Part shown: piece by piece, positions 1 through 9,690 of the stretch | Layout: each line of letters begins with the position of its first letter | Numbering within the stretch: position 1 is the first letter of the stretch | Source: DASQFQ01 sp038327685 | GTDB lineage: Bacteria; Actinomycetota; Thermoleophilia; Solirubrobacterales; Solirubrobacteraceae | Direction: 5' to 3' | NCBI GenBank assembly: GCA_038327685.1 | Contig: JBBQLH010000097.1 | Span: 1-15,996, forward strand | Length of the DNA: 15,996 nt | The notes under the pieces: generated by a model | Databases searched by the model: none | Seen by the model: the letters and a program-made list of their open reading frames with translations, nothing else | What the model was told of the DNA's origin: nothing | Translations under genes and position numbers: made by a program

Positions 1-174
1 CGCCTCGAGCTCGCCGAGCACCGCGGCCACGTCCTCGGGATCTGCCCGCTTGCGCTCGAGCACGCGCTGCAGCTCGGCAGTCGTGTGCTCGCGGCGGTTC
101 AGCGCCGCCCACGCGAGGTCGCGCGCGTGCTGAAGCCGGACCTCGGGGTCCAGCAGGCGCTCGCCGGGACTCAC
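1..174 (-). CDS. recX: RecX regulatory protein, N-terminal part (runs off window)
   Basis: Reading the minus strand from a GTG at 174-172 gives 58 codons without a stop up to the window edge. The peptide begins SPGERLLDPEVRLQHARDLA and continues with a stretch resembling the first RecX helical repeat: an Ala-rich helix, then LNRREHTTAELQRVL, then a D/E-V-A-A-V-L helix. RecX proteins bind the RecA filament and modulate its extension and recombinase activity. The gene starts only 7 nt after the recA stop and in another frame. This is the classic recA-recX arrangement and implies cotranscription. No good Shine-Dalgarno sequence precedes the GTG, so translational coupling to recA is likely. The exact start is uncertain because the frame stays open into the recA 3' end. 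The assignment rests on family resemblance plus position and is quite secure for a partial gene. Confidence 0.82.
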   Translation of the reverse strand, partial: MSPGERLLDPEVRLQHARDLAWAALNRREHTTAELQRVLERKRADPEDVAAVLGELEA

Positions 175-181
175 CGCGCGC

Positions 182-2404
<2,223 letters not shown>

Positions 2405-2413
2405 CTGGGCGTG

Positions 2414-2467
2414 CTCCTCATACGAAGTGGAGCGAGGAGGCTAGGTGGGGCGTCGGACGGAAGACAA
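2414..2467 (-). promoter_or_regulatory. Candidate recA promoter and ribosome binding site
   Basis: On the minus strand TTGTCT (2467-2462) is followed after 18 nt by TAGCCT (2443-2438), which fits the actinobacterial -10 pattern TAnnnT. Transcription would start near 2431. GAGGAG at 2419-2414 is a good Shine-Dalgarno sequence, 9 nt before the recA ATG. The -10 overlaps the stop codon of the upstream hydrolase, so a separate recA promoter would sit in that gene's 3' end. I found neither a canonical actinobacterial LexA box (CGAAC-N4-GTTCG) nor the mycobacterial TTGTCrGTG-N8-TAnnnT element here. The ribosome binding site is firm and the promoter is a guess. Confidence 0.4.
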
Positions 2468-4342
2468 CGCCGTCCTGTGCCCGAATCGCGCCGTATTCGC
2501 CACGTTTGACGCACGGCTCGCGAGTGGCCGCGGCGGCCCCGCCCGCAGGCGCCCGCGGACCCTCCGGCCGCCGAGCCGCCCGCGCACCACGCCGCTCCCC
2601 GAGATCCGCACCCGGCCGCGGGCCGCGTGAGCGCCGGAGATCCGCAGGCGGGCGCTCCCGTGCTGCGGCAGCAGGCCGCTGACGCGGACGCCGGGAACCA
2701 CCTGGAGGCCCGCCAGAGCGATCGAACGGCGGCGCAGGCGGAATCCTCCGCCGCGCAGCCCGGCGCCCGCCAGCGGCGACCCCAGGGCTGGTGAGAGCGC
2801 GAAGGTGAGGTCGTCGAGCGTGACGTCGAGCGCGGCCACCGTCCGCCCCACCCTCCCGCCTAGGCCGGGCGGCGCGCTGAGCTGGTCGAGCGAGGTCGGC
2901 GGCACCGCGGTGGCGGGCACCTCCGTCGGCACGGCCGGGCAGCCGACGTTGACGGGCCGGCCGCGCAGGAAGGAGAACAGGCGCCGGATGCCGCAGCGTG
3001 AGGGGTCCCCGCCCACGACCGCGTGCCCGACGCCGGGCACGACGACCCGCTGCGCCCCCAGCGCGGCCGCCACGCGCGCCGAGCCCGCCGGCGGCGTGCG
3101 CAGGTCCTCGCCGCCCTGGAGCACGAACGCGGGGACCTTGAGGTAGTCGCCACCGGTCGGCGGCGGAGCGGACGCCTCGGCCCAGTGCAGGCAGAGGTCG
3201 ATCTCGTCGGCCTTCGCCTCCGCATAGGCGAACGGGAAGAACGCACCCGGGCCCAGCGCGGCCGCCTGCTCGCGGGCGCGCTGCGCCCGCTGGTCGAAGG
3301 GCGTGCCGCGCGGCCACGGCAACGGCGTCTCCTCGCACACCGTCGCGTAGCGCGCGGCCGAGAACACGCGCGGTGACGGCAGCCGCGAGAGGCTCGCGGC
3401 CGCGTCGATGAGCCGCAGCAGCGGCACGGCGTCGCGGTGGTCGAGCGCCGCCCGCACCGCGACCGGGATGCCGGCGCGGATCGCGGGGTTGTAGTCCGAG
3501 TCGAACATCAGGTCCGACAGCGCGAGCGCGGTCAGCGTCCCGGGCCGCCGGCGACCGCGAGCGCCGTAGGTCACGCCACGCAGCGGCGCCGCGCGCAGCC
3601 GATCGGCGAGCCGCGCGAGGTCGGCGGCGGGGTCCGCGCTCACGCCACGGCAGCGCGCCGGGCACAGCGCTGCCAGCGTCCGCCCCATCGCTTGGTAGGG
3701 CTCGCGCCCGAACGCGTCGGCGTCGTCGGGCTCGAGCACCGAGTCGAGCGCGATTCGCGCCACGTGGTCTGGGTGCGCGCGGGCGTAGGCGAGCGCGAGC
3801 TTGGTGCCGTAGGAGATGCCGAACAGCGTCAGCTTCCCCACGCCCAGCGCCTGCCGGACCGCCTCGACGTCCTCGACCGATTCGCGCGTCGTGTAGTAGG
3901 CGCGCCGCGCGCCCAGGCGGCGCGCGCAGTCCGCGGCGGCCGCGGTCGAGCGCAGGCGGTCGTCACGCTCGAGCGCGCGGCAGCGCAGCAGGCCGGAGTC
4001 GCCGGTGCCGCGCTGGTCGTAGGAGATGAGGTCGAAGCGCCCCGACAGGGCTCCGACCTCGATCAGCACGTCGGAGAACTCCTCCACGCCCGCGCCGCCC
4101 GGGCCGCCCGAGAGGTAGAGCAGCGTCGGCCGGCGGCTCGGCGGCGTGTAGCGGGCGACGCGCAGGCGCACGGTCCCGGGCGTCGTGCCCGAGCGGTCCA
4201 GCGGCACCCGCAGCGCGGCGCAGTCCGCCTCGACGTCGCGGCAGCCCGACCAGCGCAGCCGCGCGGTCGCGGGCGCGGCGGCAGCGAGCAGCGTCAGCGC
4301 CGTCGCGCCGATCGTCGCCGCCCAGCGCGCGCCGCCGTCCAT
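2441..4342 (-). CDS. Secreted alpha/beta hydrolase (tripeptidyl aminopeptidase-like)
   Basis: A 633-residue protein from the ATG at 4342. The frame stays open 17 codons further up, but that start would overlap thpR. The ATG gives a clean signal peptide: a short Arg-containing start, a hydrophobic core and an AxA-type site ending PATA near residue 27. The hydrolase fold shows the oxyanion loop SGGPGGAG near 78-85, the nucleophile elbow GISYGTK with Ser177, Asp413 in GGEDLRTPP and His440 in GVGHAVVGG, a complete triad in the expected order. The spacing and the C-terminal TAP-like segment resemble the exported tripeptidyl/prolyl aminopeptidase (S33) proteins of Streptomyces and mycobacteria. After about residue 483 there is an unusual Gly/Arg/Leu-rich tail of about 150 residues that I do not recognise. 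The gene starts 11 nt after thpR and ends 36 nt before recA. The substrate cannot be told from sequence; peptides or esters are possible. Confidence 0.85.
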   Translation of the reverse strand: MDGGARWAATIGATALTLLAAAAPATARLRWSGCRDVEADCAALRVPLDRSGTTPGTVRLRVARYTPPSRRPTLLYLSGGPGGAGVEEFSDVLIEVGALSGRFDLISYDQRGTGDSGLLRCRALERDDRLRSTAAAADCARRLGARRAYYTTRESVEDVEAVRQALGVGKLTLFGISYGTKLALAYARAHPDHVARIALDSVLEPDDADAFGREPYQAMGRTLAALCPARCRGVSADPAADLARLADRLRAAPLRGVTYGARGRRRPGTLTALALSDLMFDSDYNPAIRAGIPVAVRAALDHRDAVPLLRLIDAAASLSRLPSPRVFSAARYATVCEETPLPWPRGTPFDQRAQRAREQAAALGPGAFFPFAYAEAKADEIDLCLHWAEASAPPPTGGDYLKVPAFVLQGGEDLRTPPAGSARVAAALGAQRVVVPGVGHAVVGGDPSRCGIRRLFSFLRGRPVNVGCPAVPTEVPATAVPPTSLDQLSAPPGLGGRVGRTVAALDVTLDDLTFALSPALGSPLAGAGLRGGGFRLRRRSIALAGLQVVPGVRVSGLLPQHGSARLRISGAHAARGRVRISGSGVVRGRLGGRRVRGRLRAGPPRPLASRASNVANTARFGHRTALSSVRRPT

Positions 4343-4353
4343 TGCGCGCGAGC

Positions 4354-4944
4354 TTAGTCCCGTCCCGAGCCGCCGGGCAGTTCGCTGGACCACTCTCGTA
4401 GGGGCAGGCGGGCCAGCGGCTCGTTGCGGGCGCCGCCGCGCCGCAGCCGCGACTCGTACAGCGTCAGCGCCGCGCCATAGAAGGTGACCGGCGCGGGGCC
4501 GGGCAGCTTCGCGCCTGCCACCCGCGCGTCCGGCCGCAACCGCGCCACCGTCGCGTGCGGGCGGAACTCTCGCGCCTCGGGCTCATAGAGGTCGCGAGCG
4601 GCCAGCTCACGGCTGACCCAGGCCTGGAGGTCCGCCAGCACGCCGTCGTGGTCCACGATCGCAGCGGTCAGGACGCGCGGGCGCCGCATCGGGAGCCCGA
4701 GCGCGCGACCGAGCGTGAGTCGCGGCGCGTTGGCGGGCGCCGCCTGCAACACCGCCGCGACCCGCTCGACGTCCGCTTCCGGACGATGGCCGAGGAAGGC
4801 GAGCGTCAGGTGCAGCGCCTCGTCGGGGACGGGGCGCCACAGCGCCGGGTCGGCCACGGCCGTCCGGAACGCGACGAGCGCCTCGCGCGCGGGCGCGGGC
4901 AGGTCAAGCGCTACGAAGAGCCTGAGCTTCAAGCCTGGATCCAC
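4354..4944 (-). CDS. thpR: RNA 2',3'-cyclic phosphodiesterase / 2'-5' RNA ligase ThpR
   Basis: A 196-residue protein of the 2H phosphoesterase superfamily, taken from the GTG at 4944. The two signature motifs are HLTLAFLG (His45, Thr47) and HATVARLR (His130, Thr132), at the usual spacing. The N-terminus LKLRLFVALDLP aligns with the usual start of bacterial ThpR. Members hydrolyse 2',3'-cyclic phosphates on RNA and can join tRNA halves in vitro; the physiological role is unclear. The frame stays open to a GTG at 5001, but the extra 19 residues look non-family and are encoded by a palindromic spacer, so 4944, or the TTG at 4932, is preferred. The gene lies 107 nt after the cinA stop and 11 nt before the hydrolase. 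Both candidate starts lie in or at the edge of the left arm of an inverted repeat, so initiation could be controlled by RNA folding. Confidence 0.88.
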   Translation of the reverse strand: MDPGLKLRLFVALDLPAPAREALVAFRTAVADPALWRPVPDEALHLTLAFLGHRPEADVERVAAVLQAAPANAPRLTLGRALGLPMRRPRVLTAAIVDHDGVLADLQAWVSRELAARDLYEPEAREFRPHATVARLRPDARVAGAKLPGPAPVTFYGAALTLYESRLRRGGARNEPLARLPLREWSSELPGGSGRD

Positions 4945-5093
4945 CGATTCTCGCGGCGAATCAACGCCGTATGCACGGCCATCCGCGGATCGGCCGAGCA
5001 CCCAAGTGACACCACCACATCGATGCTCGGCCGATCCACGCCTGACCGGGCCTACGACGCCGATTCATCCACGATGATCGATGGATCCAGGCT
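4932..5093. repeat. Nested inverted repeat across the cinA-thpR junction
   Basis: The outer arms are AGCCTGGATCCA (4932-4943) and TGGATCCAGGCT (5082-5093), a perfect 12-bp match that continues inward past one mismatch with four more pairs (4945-4948 with 5077-5080). Inside lies a perfect 14-bp inverted repeat, GGATCGGCCGAGCA (4987-5000) with TGCTCGGCCGATCC (5024-5037), around a 23-nt loop. The right outer arm lies in the last codons of cinA and the left outer arm covers the probable thpR start. No U-run follows either hairpin, so an intrinsic terminator is unlikely. It could be an RNA structure controlling thpR translation or the trace of a small repeat element. Confidence 0.75.
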
Positions 5094-6344
5094 CCGCAAC
5101 AGCCGCCGCAGCCCGTGCATCGTGACGGTGGTGGTCCGCTCGCGGATCGTCTGGCGGTCGCCTGGGAGCAGGACGGTGCGATCCCAGCGCTCGGCGGCGG
5201 CGCCCGCCACGCTCAGGCAGACCGTGCCGACGGGCTTCTCCGACGTGCCCCCGCCCGGGCCCGCGATGCCGGTGATGCCGATCCCGACGTCGGCGCCGAA
5301 GCGCGCCCGCGCGCCGTCGGCGAGCGCCGCCGCGACCTCCAGGGAGACCGCGCCGTGGCGCTCGATCAGCTCCGGCGGGACGTCGGCGAGTGCGATCTTG
5401 GCCGCGTTGGAGTAGGCGACGACGCCGCCCAGCATGTACTCCGAGGACCCCCCGCGCTCGGTCAGCCGCGCCGACATCAGCCCGCCCGTGCAGGACTCGG
5501 CCACCGCCACCGTCTGGCCTTCCAGCAACGCGATCACCTGGTCGTCGACGGTCGAGCCGTCGAGCGAGAACAGCGTGTCGCCGAACCGGTCGCGGATCGC
5601 CGCCTCGAAGTCGTCGTAGACGGCCGCGGCGTCGGGCTCGAACACCGTGGCGATCTCGATCTCCCCGCGCCGCAGGCACGTCGTGATCTCGAGCCGCTCG
5701 AGCGGCACGCCGTCCTTCTCGATCTCGCGCAGGGAGCGGGCGATCTCGGACTCCGGGATGCCGAACAGGCGCATGATCCGCTGCTCGTAGGTTCCGGCGC
5801 GCGCGAGCAGGTCGCACAGCACCTTCGTCTCCACCGCCCTCTCCCACATCGGCTGCAGCTCGCGCGGCGGCCCCGGGAGGACGAGCACGGCGGGGCTGCC
5901 GGGCACGACGAGGCCCGGTGCCGTGCCGACCGGCTCGAGCACGGTCGCCCCTGCGGGCACGAGCGCCTGCTTGCGATTGCTCGCGCGCATGGCGTCCTCG
6001 TCGAGGCTGCGCCAGCGGCTGCGCAGCCGCTCGAGGATGGCCCAGATGCGCTCCTCGAGCGCCGCGTCGAGGGCGAGCGGGCGCCCGGCGAAGTCGGCGA
6101 CGACCTCGGCGGTCAGGTCGTCGGCGGTCGGGCCGAGGCCGCCGCTGGTGACGACGAGGTCGAGGCCCTCGGCCGCCATGAAGTCCAGCGCGGCGCGCAT
6201 GTCGCCGCGCCGGTCGGCCACGATCAGGATGTTCGCCACCTCGACGCCGCGCTCGCGCAGGCGCTCGGACAGCCACGGGCCGTTGCGGTCGGAGATGATC
6301 CCCGACAGCACCTCCGTGCCGGTGATGAGGATGCCGGCCCTCAC
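5052..6344 (-). CDS. cinA: CinA: MoaB/MogA-like domain fused to NMN deamidase (PncC)
   Basis: A 430-residue two-domain protein of normal CinA length. The N-terminal molybdopterin-binding-like domain (about 1-170) shows the MRAGILITGTEVLSG start, TSGGLGPTADD at 66-76 and VLVLPGPPRELQPMW at 153-167. The C-terminal domain (about 265-420) is the amidohydrolase PncC, with AESCTGGL at 282-289, a GGVVAYSNAAK stretch at 306-316 and the GITGIAGPGGGT loop at 356-367. CinA proteins recycle nicotinamide mononucleotide by deamidation, and the N-terminal domain has ADP-ribose pyrophosphatase activity in some members. In Gram-positives cinA is often next to recA and linked to competence or DNA repair. The start is GTG, with a strong GGGAAGG Shine-Dalgarno sequence at 6358-6352 spaced 7 nt. 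The gene begins 31 nt after the rodZ-like gene, consistent with one operon. Confidence 0.96.
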   Translation of the reverse strand: MRAGILITGTEVLSGIISDRNGPWLSERLRERGVEVANILIVADRRGDMRAALDFMAAEGLDLVVTSGGLGPTADDLTAEVVADFAGRPLALDAALEERIWAILERLRSRWRSLDEDAMRASNRKQALVPAGATVLEPVGTAPGLVVPGSPAVLVLPGPPRELQPMWERAVETKVLCDLLARAGTYEQRIMRLFGIPESEIARSLREIEKDGVPLERLEITTCLRRGEIEIATVFEPDAAAVYDDFEAAIRDRFGDTLFSLDGSTVDDQVIALLEGQTVAVAESCTGGLMSARLTERGGSSEYMLGGVVAYSNAAKIALADVPPELIERHGAVSLEVAAALADGARARFGADVGIGITGIAGPGGGTSEKPVGTVCLSVAGAAAERWDRTVLLPGDRQTIRERTTTVTMHGLRRLLRSLDPSIIVDESAS

Positions 6345-6375
6345 GAGTCAGCCTTCCCGCAACGTTCGAGAAGAC

Positions 6376-7149
6376 TCACTGGCAGGTCGGCCGTTGCGCC
6401 GCGGGCAGCTCGCGCGGGCGCTTGCCGGGCCGCAGCTCGTAGCCGACCGCCGTCGAGCGGTCCGGCACGTCGATCGTGCGGCCGCCCGATTTCAGACGCG
6501 CCTGGCCGTTGCCGAAGGTGACCCGGAAGCGGCGGCCGCGGTAGCGCTTGGTCTGGCCGCCCGCCTGCAGGTCCTGGCTGTTGATGAGCGGGCGCCCGCG
6601 CGCGTCGACGAGGCAGACGTTGACGGTCCCGGTGGGCACGATCTGCAGGGTGACACGCCGCGGCGCCGCCGGCTTGCGCTTCTTCTTGCGCGCAGGGGCG
6701 CGGGTCGCGGTCGCGGTCGGCTCGGTCGCGCTGGGCGAGCGGCCGCCGTTGTCGCCGCCGCCCCACGTACCGAGCGCATAGAGGGCGGCGAGCAGGCCGA
6801 CGAGGCCGACCACGACCGCGATCCCCGGGCCGAGGATCCCCCGCCGCCGCCGCTCGCGCTGCCCGCGGCGCCCGCCGCCACGCGGCGCGAACGGCGTGAG
6901 CTCCGTCGTCGACGGGCGCTCGAAGCGCTGCTTGTACTCCTCGACCAGCTGGCGCGAGTCGAGGCCCAGGTAGTCGGCGTAGGAGCGCAGGAACGTCTTG
7001 ACGAACGTCGGGCCGGGGAGCAGGTCCCATTCCTCGTTCTCGAGCGCGCGCAGGTACTTGGCACGGATCTTGGTCCCCGCCTCGACCTCCGTGATGTCCA
7101 CCCTGTTGCGCATGCGCGTCTCGCGCAGCGTCTGGCCGATCTCCGGCAT
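6376..7149 (-). CDS. RodZ-like HTH / single-span membrane protein
   Basis: A 257-residue protein. Residues 1-75 form an XRE-type HTH_25 domain as in RodZ (IGQTLRETRMRN, then KIRAKYLRALENEEWDLLPG, then TFVKTFLRSYADYLGLD). A basic stretch RGQRERRRRG (95-104) precedes a transmembrane helix at about 105-128. Then come a Ser/Thr/Pro/Lys-rich linker and an extracytoplasmic beta-rich DUF4115-like domain (about 165-245). RodZ-type proteins connect cytoplasmic cytoskeletal or division factors with the cell wall. In rod-shaped bacteria RodZ binds MreB, but no mreB is visible here. The gene starts 19 nt after the ftsK stop and is followed by cinA after 31 nt, as in many actinobacteria where an HTH protein sits between ftsK and pgsA/cinA. 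No clear Shine-Dalgarno sequence precedes the ATG, which hints at coupling to ftsK. Confidence 0.85.
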   Translation of the reverse strand: MPEIGQTLRETRMRNRVDITEVEAGTKIRAKYLRALENEEWDLLPGPTFVKTFLRSYADYLGLDSRQLVEEYKQRFERPSTTELTPFAPRGGGRRGQRERRRRGILGPGIAVVVGLVGLLAALYALGTWGGGDNGGRSPSATEPTATATRAPARKKKRKPAAPRRVTLQIVPTGTVNVCLVDARGRPLINSQDLQAGGQTKRYRGRRFRVTFGNGQARLKSGGRTIDVPDRSTAVGYELRPGKRPRELPAAQRPTCQ

Positions 7150-7168
7150 GACTCAGGTGGAGGCTACG

Positions 7169-9589
7169 TCAGTCGGGGTCTTCGCCGGCCACGGGGACGG
7201 GGCCGGCGGAGCGCTCGGCCAGGCCGGCAAGGACGCGGGGGAGGTCGCCCTCGGCGACGAGCACCTGGCGCGGCTTGGAGCCCTCGTAGCCCGAGATCAC
7301 GCCACGCCGCTCGAGCATGTCGATGAGGCGGCCGGCGCGGGTGTAGCCGAGGCGCAGGCGGCGCTGGAGCATCGAGGTCGAGGCGGTCTGCATCTCGGCG
7401 ACGAGGCGGATGGCGTCGGGGAGCAGCGGGTCCTCGTCGGGGTCGAAGTCGGTCTCCGGGCCCGTGTCCTCGACAACCTCCTCGACCTCCTCGAGCAGCT
7501 CCTCGCGGAACTCCGGCTCGCCCTGGCGGCGCCACGCCTCGGTCAGCTTCGCGATCTCCGACTCGTCGATGTAGGCGCCCTGGATGCGCTGCAGCCGCGA
7601 GGTGCCGACGGGCGAGAACAGCATGTCGCCCTGGCCGAGCAGGGACTCCGCCCCGTTCTGGTCGAGGATCACGCGCGAGTCGGTCTGCGAGGAGACGGAG
7701 AAGGCGATGCGGCTCGGGACGTTCGCCTTGATCATGCCGGTGATGACGTCCACGCGCGGGGACTGCGTCGCGAGCACGAGGTGGATGCCGACCGCGCGCG
7801 CCTTCTGGGCGAGCCGGATGATCGAGTCCTCGACATCGGCGGGCGCGACCATCATCAGGTCGGCGAGCTCGTCGATCACGCACAGGATGTAGGGCAGCGC
7901 CTGCTCGCCGCGGCGCTCCTTGACCTTGTTGAGCTCGATCAGCGAGCGTGTGCGCGCGAGCGACATGTAGGTGTAGCGCTGCTCCATCTCGCGCACGAGG
8001 TTCTGCAGCGCCGTGGCGGCCTTGCGCGGGCTCGTGATGACGGGCGTCAGCAGGTGCGGGATCGAGTCGTAGTGGTTGAGCTCGACCTGCTTGGGGTCGA
8101 CGAGCACGAGCCGCAGCTCGTGCGGCGTGGCGCGCGCGAGCACGGAGGCGAGCATCGCGTTGACGCAGCCGGACTTGCCGGCGCCGGTGGTGCCGGCCAC
8201 GAGCAGGTGCGGCATCTTGGCGAGGTCGGCGCCGATCGCCCGGCCCGCGACGTCTTTGCCCAGCCACACCGTCAGCGGCGACCAGCCCGCGGGCGTCTCC
8301 TGCAGCACGTCGCCGAGGTGGACGATCTTGCGGCGCGCGTTCGGCACCTCGACGCCGACGGCCTGCTTGCCGGGGATGGGAGCGAGGATGCGGATGTCCG
8401 AAGCGGCGAGCGCGTAGGCGAGGTCGTCCTTGAGCTGGGCGACCTTGGCGACCTTGATGCCGGGCGCGAGGCGCAGTTCGTAGCGGGTGATGTGGGGGCC
8501 CGCGACCATGCCGATCACGCGCGCCTCGATCCCGAAGTGGCCGAGCGCCTCGGTGAGCTGCGCGGCGACCTTCTCCTGCCCCGCCGTGTCGGGCCGGTTC
8601 GCCTCGGCGGAGGAGCGCTTGAGGAACGCGGTGTCGGGGATCGTCCACTCGAAGTCGGGGGCCTCGGTGACCGAGGCGCGGTAGCGACCCTGCGGCGTGA
8701 GCTCCTCCGCGGTCGGCGTGGTGCGCGCGACGCCGGGCTCGTCGGTCTCGGGGTCCTCGGCCAGGCGCGGCTCCTCGTCGGGCGCGGGCAGCTCCTCGGG
8801 CGCGGGCCAGTCGGCGGTCGGCTCGAGCTCCTCGGCGTCGCCGAGCACGTCGGGCAGCGTCGGGTCGTTTTCGGGCAGCGTGCGGGCGATGGCGCTCGCA
8901 CGCGGGGGCGGGCCGAGCTCGAGCTGGGACAGCTCGTCGGTCGCCGGGCGACGGCGCTGCACCGCGGTGCGGACCTCGCGCGTGGTGGTCGAGATCGAAT
9001 CGCTCGTGGCCTTCACGACGCCCGCGACCGATCCGCCCGTGAGCAGCAGCACCGCGGCGGTGAAGAGGAAGATCGCGATCGTGTGCGCGCCGAGGTCGCC
9101 GAGCGCGGTCGAGGTCGCCCAGTAGAGCCCCTCCCCCACGAAGCCGCCGCGCGGCTTGACCCAGTCGGGCTCCCACGAGACCGCTCCGGCGCCCGGGCCG
9201 ATCCCGAGCGTGCCGCCGGCGAGGCCGAGGCTGAGCGCGGCGAACAGGCAGACCGCGCCGGTCTTGAAGGGGCGCACGGCGGGGAGCACGGGTCGCAGCA
9301 CCAGGATCGCGCCGGCCGCCATCAGCGCCGCCGGAACGACGTAGTGGCCGGCCCCGAGCAGCACGCGCAGGCCGTCGACGGCGCCGTCGCCGGCCTGGCC
9401 GCCGTCCCACCCGAGGTAGACGACGAAGGCGAAGAAGATCGCGGCGGCCACCAGGCCGAGGCCGATGACGTCGAAGTGGCGCTGCTCGAGCTTCGGCAGA
9501 CTGCCGCGCAACTGCGGAGACGAGCGGCGGGCGCGGGGCTTGCTGCGTGGCTTGGCCTTGGGCTTGGGGCGACGGCGGGTAGGCGGCAT
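7169..9589 (-). CDS. ftsK: DNA translocase FtsK/SpoIIIE
   Basis: An 806-residue protein. A basic N-terminus is followed by about four transmembrane segments (near 42-60, 78-98, 110-130 and 168-190) that anchor it at the septum. A Pro/Glu/Asp-rich linker spans about 215-300. The motor follows: an alpha domain near 310-430 (GPHITRYELRLAPGIKVAKV and ALAASDIRILAPIPGK), Walker A AGTTGAGKS at 465-473 and Walker B ILCVIDELAD at 568-577. The C-terminal gamma winged helix (about 715-780; DPLLPDAIRLV..., then LQRRLRLGYTRAGRLIDMLE) normally reads chromosome-orienting sequences. FtsK pumps chromosome ends through the closing septum. Start: ATG at 9589 with AAGGGGG (9606-9600) spaced 10 nt. The gene is divergent from a response regulator gene 101 nt away and heads the minus-strand cluster running to recX. 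Confidence 0.97.
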   Translation of the reverse strand: MPPTRRRPKPKAKPRSKPRARRSSPQLRGSLPKLEQRHFDVIGLGLVAAAIFFAFVVYLGWDGGQAGDGAVDGLRVLLGAGHYVVPAALMAAGAILVLRPVLPAVRPFKTGAVCLFAALSLGLAGGTLGIGPGAGAVSWEPDWVKPRGGFVGEGLYWATSTALGDLGAHTIAIFLFTAAVLLLTGGSVAGVVKATSDSISTTTREVRTAVQRRRPATDELSQLELGPPPRASAIARTLPENDPTLPDVLGDAEELEPTADWPAPEELPAPDEEPRLAEDPETDEPGVARTTPTAEELTPQGRYRASVTEAPDFEWTIPDTAFLKRSSAEANRPDTAGQEKVAAQLTEALGHFGIEARVIGMVAGPHITRYELRLAPGIKVAKVAQLKDDLAYALAASDIRILAPIPGKQAVGVEVPNARRKIVHLGDVLQETPAGWSPLTVWLGKDVAGRAIGADLAKMPHLLVAGTTGAGKSGCVNAMLASVLARATPHELRLVLVDPKQVELNHYDSIPHLLTPVITSPRKAATALQNLVREMEQRYTYMSLARTRSLIELNKVKERRGEQALPYILCVIDELADLMMVAPADVEDSIIRLAQKARAVGIHLVLATQSPRVDVITGMIKANVPSRIAFSVSSQTDSRVILDQNGAESLLGQGDMLFSPVGTSRLQRIQGAYIDESEIAKLTEAWRRQGEPEFREELLEEVEEVVEDTGPETDFDPDEDPLLPDAIRLVAEMQTASTSMLQRRLRLGYTRAGRLIDMLERRGVISGYEGSKPRQVLVAEGDLPRVLAGLAERSAGPVPVAGEDPD

Positions 9590-9651
9590 CTGGGCCGAAC
9601 CCCCTTCGACGCGCAGCGCCCGGACCCTGCCTCCTCAGCCCGGGGTAAAAG

Positions 9652-9690
9652 TTGCCGCTGAGCGGCCGGAACCGGCCTAGTATCAATGCG
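9652..9690 (+). promoter_or_regulatory. Leaderless promoter of the response regulator with two tandem palindromes
   Basis: TAGTAT at 9678-9683 matches the actinobacterial -10 pattern TAnnnT and is 7 nt before the ATG at 9691, so the transcript would begin at or next to the start codon. Upstream lie two abutting palindromes: GCCGCT-G-AGCGGC at 9654-9666 and GGCCGG-AA-CCGGCC at 9664-9677. They fill the space where a -35 and spacer would be; TTGCCG at 9652-9657 is a poor -35 with 20 nt spacing. They could be an operator for this promoter and possibly for divergent ftsK. The protein that binds them is unknown; OmpR-family regulators usually prefer direct repeats. Confidence 0.5.

Noticed and set aside
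2405..2520. Canonical actinobacterial LexA box or RecA-NDp motif upstream of recA
   Set aside because: No CGAAC-N4-GTTCG site is present. The TTGTC sequence lacks the following GTG and the 8-nt spacing to TAnnnT required for the NDp motif.
4343..4393. Hydrolase start 17 codons upstream (4393)
   Set aside because: It would overlap thpR by 40 nt and place Arg-rich residues before a signal peptide that is already complete from the ATG at 4342.
4945..5001. Longer thpR start at GTG 5001
   Set aside because: The 19 added residues are encoded by the inverted repeat spacer and do not resemble ThpR N-termini, which begin close to the RLFVALDLP strand.
6998..9661. Very long plus-strand open frame (887 codons) opposite ftsK
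   Set aside because: It mirrors the ftsK codons in a very G+C-rich gene. The translation is rich in Arg/Ala/Gly/Leu/Asp/His with no domain or motif, while the minus strand encodes an unmistakable FtsK.
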